Positions 18,352-26,353 of a stretch of 64,000 bases of DNA are shown piece after piece. The notes beneath the pieces were generated by a model that searched no databases, was not told the origin of the DNA, and was given only the letters and a program-made list of their open reading frames with translations. Position 1 is the first letter of the stretch; each line of letters begins with the position of its first letter. Source of the DNA: JAVBMJ01 sp031551275 (GTDB lineage: Bacteria > Bacteroidota > Bacteroidia > Bacteroidales > Rikenellaceae); NCBI GenBank assembly GCA_031551275.1, contig JAVBNX010000003.1:21584-85583 (forward strand), in the 5' to 3' direction. Both the position numbers and the translations under genes were made by a program.

Positions 18352-19545
18352 ATGGCATCAAAACGAGACTACTACGAAGTACTGGGCGTAGCCCGCACCG
18401 CGAGCGAGGACGAGATCAAAAAGGCCTACCGCAAAGCGGCGATCCAGTACCACCCGGACAAAAACCCCGGCGACACCCAGGCCGAGGAGAAATTCAAGGA
18501 GGCGGCCGAGGCGTACGACGTGCTCAGCAACGCCGACAAAAAAACGCGCTACGACCAGTTCGGGCACGAAGGGCTCTCGGGCAACGGCTTCGGCGGCGGG
18601 GGCGGCTCCTACGGGGCGGGCGGATTTACCATGGAGGATATTTTCCGCAACTTCGGGGACATCTTCGGCGGCCACTTCTCCGGCGGGGGCGGCGGATTCA
18701 GCGGTTTCGGGGGCTTTGAAGGCTTCGGGGGCCAGGGCCGGGGACGCCACGTCAACCGGGGTTCCGATTTGCGCGTCAAGGTAAAACTGACGCTCAAGGA
18801 GATCCTGGCCGGGACGACCAAGAAATTAAAGATCAACAAGATGGTCTCCTGCTCGACCTGCTCGGGCTCGGGGGCCAAAGATTCGAACAGCTACACGACC
18901 TGCCCCAATTGCCAGGGGAGCGGCTACGTGACCCAGGTGGTCAACACCTTCCTGGGCCGCGCGCAGACCACCCAGCCCTGCCCCAAATGCGAGGGCGAGG
19001 GCAAAGTAATTACCACCCCCTGCGACAAATGCCACGGCGAAGGGGCAGTCCGGGGCGAGGAGGTCATCGAGATCAAGATCCCGGCCGGTGTGGCCGAAGG
19101 GATGCAGCTTTCGGTCTCCGGCAAGGGGAACGCCCCGAGGCACGGGGGCGTGAGCGGCGACCTGCTGGTGGTAATCGAAGAGGAGCACGACCCCAATTTC
19201 CTACGCGACGGGAACGATCTGCTTCACAACCTGAACATTACCGTCCCCACAGCCCTTCTGGGCGGAAGCGTGGAGGTACCCACCATCGAGGGCCGCGCCA
19301 AGATCAAGATCGAACCGGGCACGCCCGCAGGTAAGGTGCTGCGGCTCAAAGGCAAGGGGTTGCCCGACCTGAACGGGCACAGGAAAGGGGACATCATGGT
19401 TGTGGTCGACGTGGCCATCCCAGCCAAAATGACCTCCGAGGAGAAAAAGCTCGTCGAGCAGTTGGGCCAGAGCCAGAACTTCAAGTCGGCCGAGCAGACG
19501 CCCAAACAGAATATCTTCGACCGCATGCACAGCTTCTTCCGGTAA
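18352..19545 (+). CDS. dnaJ: Chaperone protein DnaJ
   Basis: 397 aa. Co-chaperone that delivers clients to DnaK and stimulates its ATPase. The J domain has HPD at residues 34-36; a Gly/Phe-rich linker spans about 75-140. Four zinc-binding repeats follow (CSTCSGSG, CPNCQGSG, CPKCEGEG, CDKCHGEG), then the two substrate-binding beta domains. It is a complete type I DnaJ. The start codon is immediately preceded by a large inverted repeat that may control translation. Confidence 0.96.
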   Translation: MASKRDYYEVLGVARTASEDEIKKAYRKAAIQYHPDKNPGDTQAEEKFKEAAEAYDVLSNADKKTRYDQFGHEGLSGNGFGGGGGSYGAGGFTMEDIFRNFGDIFGGHFSGGGGGFSGFGGFEGFGGQGRGRHVNRGSDLRVKVKLTLKEILAGTTKKLKINKMVSCSTCSGSGAKDSNSYTTCPNCQGSGYVTQVVNTFLGRAQTTQPCPKCEGEGKVITTPCDKCHGEGAVRGEEVIEIKIPAGVAEGMQLSVSGKGNAPRHGGVSGDLLVVIEEEHDPNFLRDGNDLLHNLNITVPTALLGGSVEVPTIEGRAKIKIEPGTPAGKVLRLKGKGLPDLNGHRKGDIMVVVDVAIPAKMTSEEKKLVEQLGQSQNFKSAEQTPKQNIFDRMHSFFR

Positions 19546-19607
19546 TCCGGCTGAAGCAGCCGGGGGAATGAGATCCGGTGCAGGCCGGGGAAGCCCCGAA
19601 CGAAAAT

Positions 19608-19643
19608 CGCCGCCCTTGAAGTTCCAGGGGCGGCGGTTCTTTT
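19608..19643 (+). terminator. Rho-independent terminator after dnaJ
   Basis: GC-rich stem (CCGCCCTTG paired with CAGGGGCGG, one mismatch) followed by TTCTTTTTATTT. It lies about 65 bp after the dnaJ stop, between dnaJ and the convergent cysQ, and could also help end cysQ transcription. Confidence 0.75.
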
Positions 19644-20482
19644 TATTTCTTCGCCAGGTGCGGGCTGTGGCAGACGAAGTGGGGATTCAAAAGCGACTCC
19701 TTATTATATAGCAGGGGTCCGTCGTCCAGGGAGGCGACCTTACCGCCCGCCATGCGCAGGATGATCTCGCCCGAGGCGGTGTCCCATTCGTAGGTGTCGG
19801 AGGTGCGCACGTAGTAATCCACCGTGCCCTCGGCCAGCAGGCAGAATTTGTAGGAGCTGCCCTGCTCGACGACCTGGGTGTCGGGGTTTTGGAGCTTAAA
19901 CTCTTCGATCAGTTCGAAGGTGCGCGGGGTGTTGTGGGAACGGCTTACCGCAACGCGAAGCGGCGTGTTTACCCCGGCGGTGACCGGCAGGGGGATGGCC
20001 TGGGAGACGATCGCATCGAACGAGTAGTCGGCGACCGGGTCGGGGGCCAGGTCCTCGCGGCGGAAGGCGCCTAACACGGAGTCGGCGAAGTACATCTTAT
20101 GGATAAAGGGGACGTAGATGATCCCCATCACGGGCTGGTTGTCGGCCATCAGGGCGATGTTGACCGTGAACTCGCCGTTGCCCTTCAAAAACTCCTTCGT
20201 GCCGTCCAAAGGGTCGACCATCCAGAAGAGGTCCCACCCGGCGCGCTCGGCGTAGAGCATTTCGCGGCCCTCCTCGCTCAGAACGGGGATGCGGGTCTGG
20301 CCCAGGTAGTGCTTGATCAGATCGTGGGAGGTGCGGTCGGCGATGGTAATCGGGGTGTGGTCGCTCTTCAAATCGACCTCGTAGTCGCTGCCCCGGTAGA
20401 TGTCCAGGATGATCGCTCCGGCCCGAAGCGCGGCGTTATACGCTTTGGGCAGTAAAAATTCCCTCTGCTTTTGGTTTATCAT
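19643..20482 (-). CDS. cysQ: 3'(2'),5'-bisphosphate nucleotidase CysQ
   Basis: 279 aa from the ATG at 20482. This Mg-dependent inositol-monophosphatase-fold enzyme hydrolyses 3'-phosphoadenosine 5'-phosphate, a by-product of sulfate activation and other pathways. Motifs: the metal-site Glu in PVLSEEG, the signature WMVDPLDGTKEF, and the C-terminal TYEWDTASGEIILRMAGG. A further ATG at 20506 is in frame, but it would overlap the stop of the upstream gene. The gene follows the GH31-like gene closely on the same strand. Confidence 0.92.
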   Translation of the reverse strand: MINQKQREFLLPKAYNAALRAGAIILDIYRGSDYEVDLKSDHTPITIADRTSHDLIKHYLGQTRIPVLSEEGREMLYAERAGWDLFWMVDPLDGTKEFLKGNGEFTVNIALMADNQPVMGIIYVPFIHKMYFADSVLGAFRREDLAPDPVADYSFDAIVSQAIPLPVTAGVNTPLRVAVSRSHNTPRTFELIEEFKLQNPDTQVVEQGSSYKFCLLAEGTVDYYVRTSDTYEWDTASGEIILRMAGGKVASLDDGPLLYNKESLLNPHFVCHSPHLAKK

Positions 20483-20492
20483 GGCTATATAA

Positions 20493-21965
20493 CTATTTCG
20501 ATTCAAAAATTGCGGGCCGGTCGGCGCGCGCGGAGACGCTGATGACCATCGGGCCTTTGTAACGCTTGCCGTACTGGTCCTCCCAGATGCCCTTAGGCAG
20601 GCGGACGGTCAGCTTTTCGTCCTTGCTCAACGCCGGGGCCACCAAATAGCGCGTCCCGATCATGAACTGGTCGCGGCAATCCGAGAAGCCGTTGCGGGGG
20701 AATTGGTACTCCATCACCCGGGCGATGGGCTCGCTCGACTTGGCCGCCTCGCGGATCAGTTGGGAGGTGTACTCCCCGGTCTTCTCCTTGAAGTGCAGGG
20801 CGTTCTTGACCCGTTGGTAATCGGCTCCGGTGAGCTTCCAGGGGGTGTCGCGGATGATGGTGACCGGCAGGGTGGCGGCCAGGCAGATCGACGCGGCCAC
20901 CAGGGCCGGGTCGTCGCCCGCGGGGGGGAGGTTCAGGGCCGTATAGGTAATCCCGCACAGGGGCAGGGCGGTTACCTCGCCCAGACCGCCCGAGAGAGCG
21001 TCCCAACCCGCGCCGGTCGGCGTGACCGCGCTCAGGCAGGGCGACGCTGGGGGCAGGTCGACCCCCTCGTAGAGGGTAAGGGCCTGCTCGTTGGCCAGGG
21101 CCAGGTAGTTGGCCATAAAGGCGGGGGAGGGTTGCTCCAGGCCGGAAGTCTGGAACAGAAAGCCGTCCACGCCCAACGTGCGCAAAGCGGCAAGCGAGGC
21201 GCGAAAGCCGTCGGCGACCAATTGGCGCGAGAGGTCCAGGCAGGCGTAGTAGCCCGTGGGGGTATGCGAAACGCCGGGCAGCAAACCGCCTTGCGTAAGG
21301 TTTTTGACGTACTGGCGGCCCGAGGCGGGGATAAAGGGCGAGACGGTCAGCATCAGCCGGAAGCCCATTTTGTGGAGATCGGCGGCCAGGGCGGCCGGGT
21401 CGGGATAGTAATGGTGGTCGAAGCTCAGCCCCTCCTCGCCCTGCCACCCCGCGGGGATCAGCAAAGTGCCTGCGGGAAGCCCCTCGGAGAGGATCTGCGC
21501 GGCATAGGAGAGCACGCCGGCCTGGGTGTGGTCCATGCCCAGGGCCTCTTCGGGGGAGTAGATGGGCTTGGTGTAGAGTTCAACGTCGGGGATCTGGCCC
21601 GAGGGGGGAAAATGGCGGTGGCAACAGATCAGAAAGGCGTCCCGCAGCGTCTTGCCCTCCTTGACGGGGGTCGGGGGCTTGGTGTCCGAGAAGATCGTGA
21701 AGGCGTTGCCGTCGAAGCTCAGCGTGGCCGGGGAGTCGGACCAGAGGTAGCGGCCCTCGCTGGAGACCAGCATCGGGGATACGTTCCCGCTCCGGCCTGT
21801 GATCCGGGCCTGGAAAGGGGTCGAGAAGGGTTGGGGAAGGGTGTCGGTAACCGAAAGGCCCCACCAGCGCTCGGAGCGGATGGGGGCGAAGGTGGAACGG
21901 TACTCCTGCGCGAAGGCCGAAGCGGCCAGGCAGCATAAAAGGGATACTATCGGGGTGCGTTTCAT
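20493..21965 (-). CDS. Exported GH31-like protein, probably catalytically degenerate
   Basis: 490 aa with a signal peptide (about 1-19, ending AFAQ). The fold resembles GH31 glycosidases: an N-terminal beta part, then a barrel with PAGWQGEEGLSFDHHYYPDPAALAADLHKMGFRLMLTVSPFI, matching the GH31 pattern of a planned Asp strand and a 'M-K-x-G-F/x-L-x-L-x-V-x-P' strand. At the usual nucleophile site (GVDGFKFD in active members) it reads GVDGFLFQ, so Asp is replaced by Gln. It ends with a GH31-like C-terminal beta domain. Substrate binding without hydrolysis is possible. Confidence 0.7.
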   Translation of the reverse strand: MKRTPIVSLLCCLAASAFAQEYRSTFAPIRSERWWGLSVTDTLPQPFSTPFQARITGRSGNVSPMLVSSEGRYLWSDSPATLSFDGNAFTIFSDTKPPTPVKEGKTLRDAFLICCHRHFPPSGQIPDVELYTKPIYSPEEALGMDHTQAGVLSYAAQILSEGLPAGTLLIPAGWQGEEGLSFDHHYYPDPAALAADLHKMGFRLMLTVSPFIPASGRQYVKNLTQGGLLPGVSHTPTGYYACLDLSRQLVADGFRASLAALRTLGVDGFLFQTSGLEQPSPAFMANYLALANEQALTLYEGVDLPPASPCLSAVTPTGAGWDALSGGLGEVTALPLCGITYTALNLPPAGDDPALVAASICLAATLPVTIIRDTPWKLTGADYQRVKNALHFKEKTGEYTSQLIREAAKSSEPIARVMEYQFPRNGFSDCRDQFMIGTRYLVAPALSKDEKLTVRLPKGIWEDQYGKRYKGPMVISVSARADRPAIFESK

Positions 21966-21969
21966 TCTT

Positions 21970-22284
21970 TTATTTTTTCACGATCTCCAGCAAGGAGGTA
22001 AACCACAGCACGTCGTCCCCGAATTGCTGCTGGACGGCGCCGTAGTACTCCTCCATGACCAGGCCTGCGCCTGCACGGTGGTTCTCGTGGGTGTCGAATT
22101 CGACCATTAATGAATAGGAAAGGTGGTTCTCGTCGTCCCCCGTGTGGATCAAACTCAGGCGCGGCTTGCAGCGCGCCTTGCGCAGGCGGGGGAAGAACTT
22201 TTTGGTTATCATCTTCATCCACTCTTCACTGACGTGCTTTTCGACGATGAAAGTGTGGTTGAGTATGTATTTGCTCGTGGTCAT
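21970..22284 (-). CDS. DUF4286 family protein
   Basis: 104 aa, a small ferredoxin-like fold family common in Bacteroidota; function unknown. Typical features are the start with YILNHTFIVEKHVSEEWMKMI, a central Leu-Ser-Leu-Ile strand and the ending WFTSLLEIV. I chose the ATG at 22284 over an upstream one at 22323 because the family starts this way. The stop is 4 bp before the GH31-like start, so these two and cysQ form a short operon. Confidence 0.8.
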   Translation of the reverse strand: MTTSKYILNHTFIVEKHVSEEWMKMITKKFFPRLRKARCKPRLSLIHTGDDENHLSYSLMVEFDTHENHRAGAGLVMEEYYGAVQQQFGDDVLWFTSLLEIVKK

Positions 22285-22328
22285 GGCGTACCGAAGATAC
22301 GGCTTTTTTTGGAAATAAAACACGGGGT

Positions 22329-22359
22329 GTTGCTTTTTAGTAATTAATGGTTAACTTTG
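22329..22359 (+). promoter_or_regulatory. Promoter of rplU-rpmA
   Basis: GTTG at 22329-22332 (one base off TTTG), a 19 nt gap, then TAACTTTG at 22352-22359; the rplU ATG is 20 nt further on, leaving a short leader. Confidence 0.55.
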
Positions 22360-22379
22360 CGGTCCAATTTGTACCAAGA

Positions 22380-22694
22380 ATGTACGCTATTGTAGAAATC
22401 GCAGGTCAACAATTTAAAGTTGAAAAAGGTCGGAAGCTCTATGTCAACCGTCTTGTGGGGGACGAAGGTGCCTCCATTAGCTTCGACCGTATCCTGCTCA
22501 CGGACTCCGACGGTCAGGTTAAGGTAGGCGCACCTGTTGTAAAAGGCGCCTCGGTAAACGCCACCATCCTCCGCCACTTGAAGGACGACAAAGTGTTGGT
22601 CTTCAAGAAAAAGCGCAGGAAAGGTTATCAAAAACTCAACGGGCACAGGCAACTGCTGACCCAGATCCAGATCGAAGAGATCGCACTCGCTTAA
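22380..22694 (+). CDS. rplU: 50S ribosomal protein L21
   Basis: 104 aa. It starts MYAIVEIAGQQFKVEKGRKLYVNRL and contains FKKKRRKGYQKLNGHRQ, both hallmarks of L21, which binds 23S rRNA. The frame is open 33 bp further up, but that is promoter sequence. rpmA follows after 18 bp, the standard L21-L27 pair. Confidence 0.97.
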   Translation: MYAIVEIAGQQFKVEKGRKLYVNRLVGDEGASISFDRILLTDSDGQVKVGAPVVKGASVNATILRHLKDDKVLVFKKKRRKGYQKLNGHRQLLTQIQIEEIALA

Positions 22695-22712
22695 TCGTAA
22701 AATCGCAGAAAA

Positions 22713-22967
22713 ATGGCACACAAGAAAGGAGTAGGTAGCTCGAAGAACGGACGTGAGTCCGAGAGCAAACGACTGGGTGTTAAGCTTTTCGGCGGCCAAT
22801 TCGCCAAAGCGGGCAACATCATCGTACGCCAGCGGGGAACGGTTCACAACCCCGGTGAAAACGTAGGTATCGGCAAGGACCACACCCTGTTCGCTCTGAC
22901 GGACGGAACGGTGACCTTCAAGAAGAAAACCGACGGCAAGTCGTATGTAAGCATTTCGGTCGAGTAA
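22713..22967 (+). CDS. rpmA: 50S ribosomal protein L27
   Basis: 84 aa. It begins MAHKKGVGSSKNGRESESKRLGVKLFGG and contains the GNIIVRQRGT signature. The basic N-terminus reaches the peptidyl transferase centre. There is no N-terminal extension, so no cleavage is needed. It follows rplU in one operon and is closed by a terminator. Confidence 0.97.
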   Translation: MAHKKGVGSSKNGRESESKRLGVKLFGGQFAKAGNIIVRQRGTVHNPGENVGIGKDHTLFALTDGTVTFKKKTDGKSYVSISVE

Positions 22968-22986
22968 GGCCGGATCGAAACAGAGT

Positions 22987-23018
22987 AAAAGAGGCTGTCC
23001 CAACGGGCAGCCTCTTTT
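22987..23018 (+). terminator. Rho-independent terminator after rpmA
   Basis: AAAAGAGGCTG paired with CAGCCTCTTTT around a short GC core (loop CAAC, one mismatch), ending in a T-run, 20 bp after the rpmA stop. Confidence 0.85.
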
Positions 23019-23040
23019 GTGTTCGGGGAGTGCACAAGAA

Positions 23041-23613
23041 CTAAATCCACATATACCCACTTTCTTTTAGCGGATGGTTCCCCGATCGATATTCAGCCCT
23101 AAGCATATCAAGGGGCCTGTCCTTATTCAAATCCCACCACTCTGAATATATCTTCCTGATCACGATCATATCTTCACGCAATAAAGGATTCGGCAACTGA
23201 GCGTTACCCACTTCTTTTTTTATTATGATCCCATAGTCGTATAACCTATAAGGCTGGACAGAATCGCTCCATTCTTTTGAACCGGAAACTTCGATCTGCG
23301 TTTTACAGAGTAAAAATTCAACCAGATAGGCGTATCTGATTCCGGATTGATTGAATAAAAAAGGCTCAATGTAAGATGATATCGGATTTTTAAAATCCCC
23401 CAGGTAGCTTGTATGGGGTACGTCAATGTGACCTATTAGACAGGGAATTGCGTTTTTGCCCATATCAAGAGCCTGTTCATAGGCACCTGCAGAAATACTA
23501 CCAGCCGTTGATATGCTTTCAACAAGGTCGCTGCAATCACTTTTAACGGGCCTATTGCACGATAAAAACGACAATACGGAAATTACGATCACGCAATACC
23601 GATACATAATCAT
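23041..23613 (-). CDS. AT-rich lipoprotein of unknown function
   Basis: 190 aa. Signal peptide with lipobox SFLSC (Cys19). Mature region rich in Tyr, Ser and Ile with motifs such as KNAIPCLIGHID and WWDLNKDRPLDMLRAEYRSG; I do not recognise the family. Codon use is markedly more AT-rich than its neighbours, like the tips and immunity candidates at 58-63 kb, which suggests horizontal acquisition. It is the last gene of a minus-strand block, 21 bp after the flavin reductase-like gene, but may be transcribed separately. Confidence 0.65.
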   Translation of the reverse strand: MIMYRYCVIVISVLSFLSCNRPVKSDCSDLVESISTAGSISAGAYEQALDMGKNAIPCLIGHIDVPHTSYLGDFKNPISSYIEPFLFNQSGIRYAYLVEFLLCKTQIEVSGSKEWSDSVQPYRLYDYGIIIKKEVGNAQLPNPLLREDMIVIRKIYSEWWDLNKDRPLDMLRAEYRSGNHPLKESGYMWI

Positions 23614-23634
23614 TTCCTTAAGACTATCGCCGAC

Positions 23635-24222
23635 CTACTTGACGTAGACATTCAATATCTCGCCGATGTAGCGGAAGTGGAAATCCTGCGTGGGGTAGAT
23701 CTTGCCGGCGATCGTTTGATCGACGAAGCACGCGGGGTCGAACTGGTCGACGTAGAGCTTGCGGCACTCCAGGATCATGTAAGCTTCCCGGAAGGCCATG
23801 CTGCCCGAGGGGGTTTGCATCGGGGTCAGGCCCGCCTCTTTGACCTTGTCGGTGTCGCGGCCGGACTTGGTGCCACAGATCTGAAGCGCTTTGCGGTACT
23901 CCTCTGTGAAGAAGGAGAGGGTGAAGAGCTCTTCCCGGTCGACGAACTCTTTGGTGTAGCGCTGGGGGCGGATGTAGACCGTGGCGACCTCCAGGCCCCA
24001 CAACTCGCCCAGGGAGCCCCAACTGGCGGTCATCGTGTTGAAGGATTCGGGGTTGCCCGCCGTGATGAGCATCCACCCGTCGCGGATCAGGGCGGGCGCG
24101 CTCCTATTGAGGCGGTCGATGGAGATCGTCTGGTAGCTTTCCATGCCTTGCTTGTTCTCTTTTTGGCGGCAGCCGGGCAGCAGGCAAACGGCCAGCACGG
24201 CGACCAGGATTAATTTTTTCAT
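23635..24222 (-). CDS. Flavin reductase-like (FMN-binding split barrel) lipoprotein
   Basis: 195 aa. The body resembles the flavin reductase/DIM6-NTAB family: an N-terminal RDGWMLITAG strand, NTMTASWGSLGELWG (the typical N-x-M-T-A-S-W-G block), VYIRPQRYTKEFVDREELFTLSFF, and CGTKSGRDTDKVKEAGLTP. Unusually it begins with a lipoprotein signal ending LLPGC (Cys18), so it would sit in the envelope, not the cytoplasm where this family normally works. The stop lies about 20 bp before the AT-rich lipoprotein. A flavin-dependent redox role is inferred from family only. Confidence 0.8.
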   Translation of the reverse strand: MKKLILVAVLAVCLLPGCRQKENKQGMESYQTISIDRLNRSAPALIRDGWMLITAGNPESFNTMTASWGSLGELWGLEVATVYIRPQRYTKEFVDREELFTLSFFTEEYRKALQICGTKSGRDTDKVKEAGLTPMQTPSGSMAFREAYMILECRKLYVDQFDPACFVDQTIAGKIYPTQDFHFRYIGEILNVYVK

Positions 24223-24225
24223 GCT

Positions 24226-24993
24226 CTAAAACACCCTCTCGCTTACCTCGATGATCCGGATGCCGGTGATGACCCGTTTATCCAGGTTGGTGTGGTTCAT
24301 GTAGATCGTTTCGTTGTCGGTGTACTTGTAGACTTCGTTGGAGGTCTGGCGGGTGGTTTTCTCGCCCTTCAGGTTGGTCTCGGTGTACTCGTAGATAAAA
24401 TAGAGGCGTTTGTCGGTGGGGTTGCTGACCGTGATCTTCTGTCCGTCGATCACCTTGACCGTGATGCCGCCCATTGAGGCGGGAAGCTCCTTGGGGACCT
24501 TGGGCAACTGGCCCTCCTCCTTGCTCTCGGGGACGGAGTTCACGCTCGGGATCATGCCGAAGTTGGCGGGGCCCGATTCGGGCAGGATTTCGCGCGGGTC
24601 CGGGGCGGGCGGATGGGGAGTCCCCCCTTCGTTGCCGCCGCCCTGCTCCCGGGCGGGCTGCGAACGCTCGATGCAGACCACCTCGCCCACCTGGTTGGGC
24701 GAAGTGCAAGACTGGAACAGGCTGCCCGGCTGACGTTTGGTGTCGTTGTACATCTTGACCAGGAAGGCGCGCGCCTCGGCCTCCGTGGCGAATTCCGCCC
24801 TTCTGCCGTTGCGTGAATTGTCGGCGGTGTAGTACTCCGGCAAAGGCTGGATGCGGTAGCCCGCCTCGGCGGCGGCGCTGCGGGCGTTGTTGTCCTCACG
24901 CCGGATCTGCGCGGTTACCTTGACCGCCCACTTGTCGGCCAGGGCGGAGGAAACCGCCAGCAGCAGGACAAAAAGGAGGATCGGCTTTTTCAT
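24226..24993 (-). CDS. Hypothetical secreted protein with Pro/Gly-rich linker
   Basis: 255 aa. Signal peptide ends around residue 19 (SSALA). The N-terminal part (about 20-110) contains YYTADNSRNGRRAEFATEAEARAFLVKMYND, suggesting a small SPOR-like or similar fold; a low-complexity Pro/Gly/Glu linker (115-150) follows, then a C-terminal beta-rich domain (VKVIDGQKITVSNPTDKRLYFIYEYT). No family recognised. It lies 5 bp after the TPR protein and 3 bp before the flavin reductase-like gene, so the three are probably co-transcribed envelope components. Confidence 0.65.
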   Translation of the reverse strand: MKKPILLFVLLLAVSSALADKWAVKVTAQIRREDNNARSAAAEAGYRIQPLPEYYTADNSRNGRRAEFATEAEARAFLVKMYNDTKRQPGSLFQSCTSPNQVGEVVCIERSQPAREQGGGNEGGTPHPPAPDPREILPESGPANFGMIPSVNSVPESKEEGQLPKVPKELPASMGGITVKVIDGQKITVSNPTDKRLYFIYEYTETNLKGEKTTRQTSNEVYKYTDNETIYMNHTNLDKRVITGIRIIEVSERVF

Positions 24994-24998
24994 GGCGG

Positions 24999-26348
24999 TT
25001 AAAATTTATAGGTAAGCGAGGCAGACGCGGGACCCGCCTTGAGCATGAGCGCACGGCCCATCTCGTTCTTCTTTTGGGTCTCGCGGGCACCGGTCTTATC
25101 ATACAACTTGCGGGCCCGGCTGTTGCCGCCAATGCCGATGCAGATCATCGGGACGCCCACGACTGCCAGGCCGCCGCCTATCAAGGCCATCGTGTTACCC
25201 AGTTTTTTGCTGTCCTCGTTCTCCTTGTCGGCCTGCTCCTGGGAGATGGCCCCGCTCGCGTAGTTGCCGGGTTTGGTCTTGATCGAAGCGACGATGACCC
25301 CGGCCAGGGCAACGCCGGCACCGGCACTGACAAAGCCCACACCCGTCCAGGTCAGCGCGTCGCCCGACTTGGACTTTCGGTAGATATCCGGGTAATTCCT
25401 CTCCAAAGCCGGATTGATCTTGAGTTTGCCGTTCACCCTGGCGTAAAAGGGCGGCATGGAGGCGTAACTTTTATCCACGGCGAAAAGCGTGCAGTTGAAC
25501 ATCGTGTCGCGCAACACTTTCTGGCCCGCGTAGGTGGTCTCCACATACATCTCGCGGCAGACGCCCCGGGTTATCTCGCCGTCGCTCTCACGCAGGTAGA
25601 ACTGGTAAACGCGTTTGGTGTTGCGCGTTACGTCACCCTCCTGCATCGCGGAAATGGCCGATTGGCCGATCGACTTGCCCAGCGAAGAGCCGTAGCTCAT
25701 GCCCGGCATGCCGTCCAACAGCGAGCGCATCATGTCGTAGTTCGCCTGCGAGGGGACGTAGGTTTTGTCCTCGGTAAAGGAAAACGTGAACTCCTCACCC
25801 GACCGTTCGGCGTAGGCCACACGGCTGGAGAGGCCTTTGCTGCCCACGATCGTCGAAGGATCGACGGCCACGCGGATCTTGCCCTGGATCTCGGAAAAAT
25901 CGAAGATCACGAAGTCCTGTCCGTCGCCGTTGGTCAATAAGCAGGAAGCCCATTTGCCAGCCAGGCTTTTTTGAAGGGCCTGGGCCTTTACGGCGTCCTT
26001 CTGGACATATTCCAACTCGTAGATCCTGGTCTTGATCTGGGAGGCGTTGCCGGCCTGCGGGTCTGCTTCCAGGTAGAGCTTGTAGTAGTAGATGGCCAGC
26101 TCGACCGACTCGGCGTCCTTCTCGTTGCGGGCGTAGATATTGCCCAGGATCAGGTAGGGGTCGGGGCTGGAAGGGCTGATGCGGATCAATTCCTTGTAGG
26201 AGTTGATGGCGTCCTGGGTGCGGCCCATTTCGAGGGCTTTGTTACCGATGGCCATGTTGCGCATGTACTCTTCGCTTTGGGTCGCGTTTTGCGCGAACGC
26301 CAGAGCGGCGGCACAAAGCAAAGTCGCGGTCAGGATGGTCTTTTTCAT
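24999..26348 (-). CDS. TPR-containing envelope protein, paralogue 2
   Basis: 449 aa with a signal peptide (ends LAFAQ). Residues 25-110 hold two to three TPR helices (MAIGNKALEMGRTQDAINSYKELIRISP and DPYLILGNIYARN). The middle is a beta-rich domain without known motifs; the C-terminal third has two hydrophobic, glycine-rich segments (VGFVSAGAGVALAGVIVAS and MALIGGGLAVVGVPMICIGIGG). It is closely similar along its whole length to the next gene upstream (26354-27697), the result of a tandem duplication with a 5 bp gap. A scaffold role is a guess. Confidence 0.75.
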   Translation of the reverse strand: MKKTILTATLLCAAALAFAQNATQSEEYMRNMAIGNKALEMGRTQDAINSYKELIRISPSSPDPYLILGNIYARNEKDAESVELAIYYYKLYLEADPQAGNASQIKTRIYELEYVQKDAVKAQALQKSLAGKWASCLLTNGDGQDFVIFDFSEIQGKIRVAVDPSTIVGSKGLSSRVAYAERSGEEFTFSFTEDKTYVPSQANYDMMRSLLDGMPGMSYGSSLGKSIGQSAISAMQEGDVTRNTKRVYQFYLRESDGEITRGVCREMYVETTYAGQKVLRDTMFNCTLFAVDKSYASMPPFYARVNGKLKINPALERNYPDIYRKSKSGDALTWTGVGFVSAGAGVALAGVIVASIKTKPGNYASGAISQEQADKENEDSKKLGNTMALIGGGLAVVGVPMICIGIGGNSRARKLYDKTGARETQKKNEMGRALMLKAGPASASLTYKF

Positions 26349-26353
26349 GGCGG

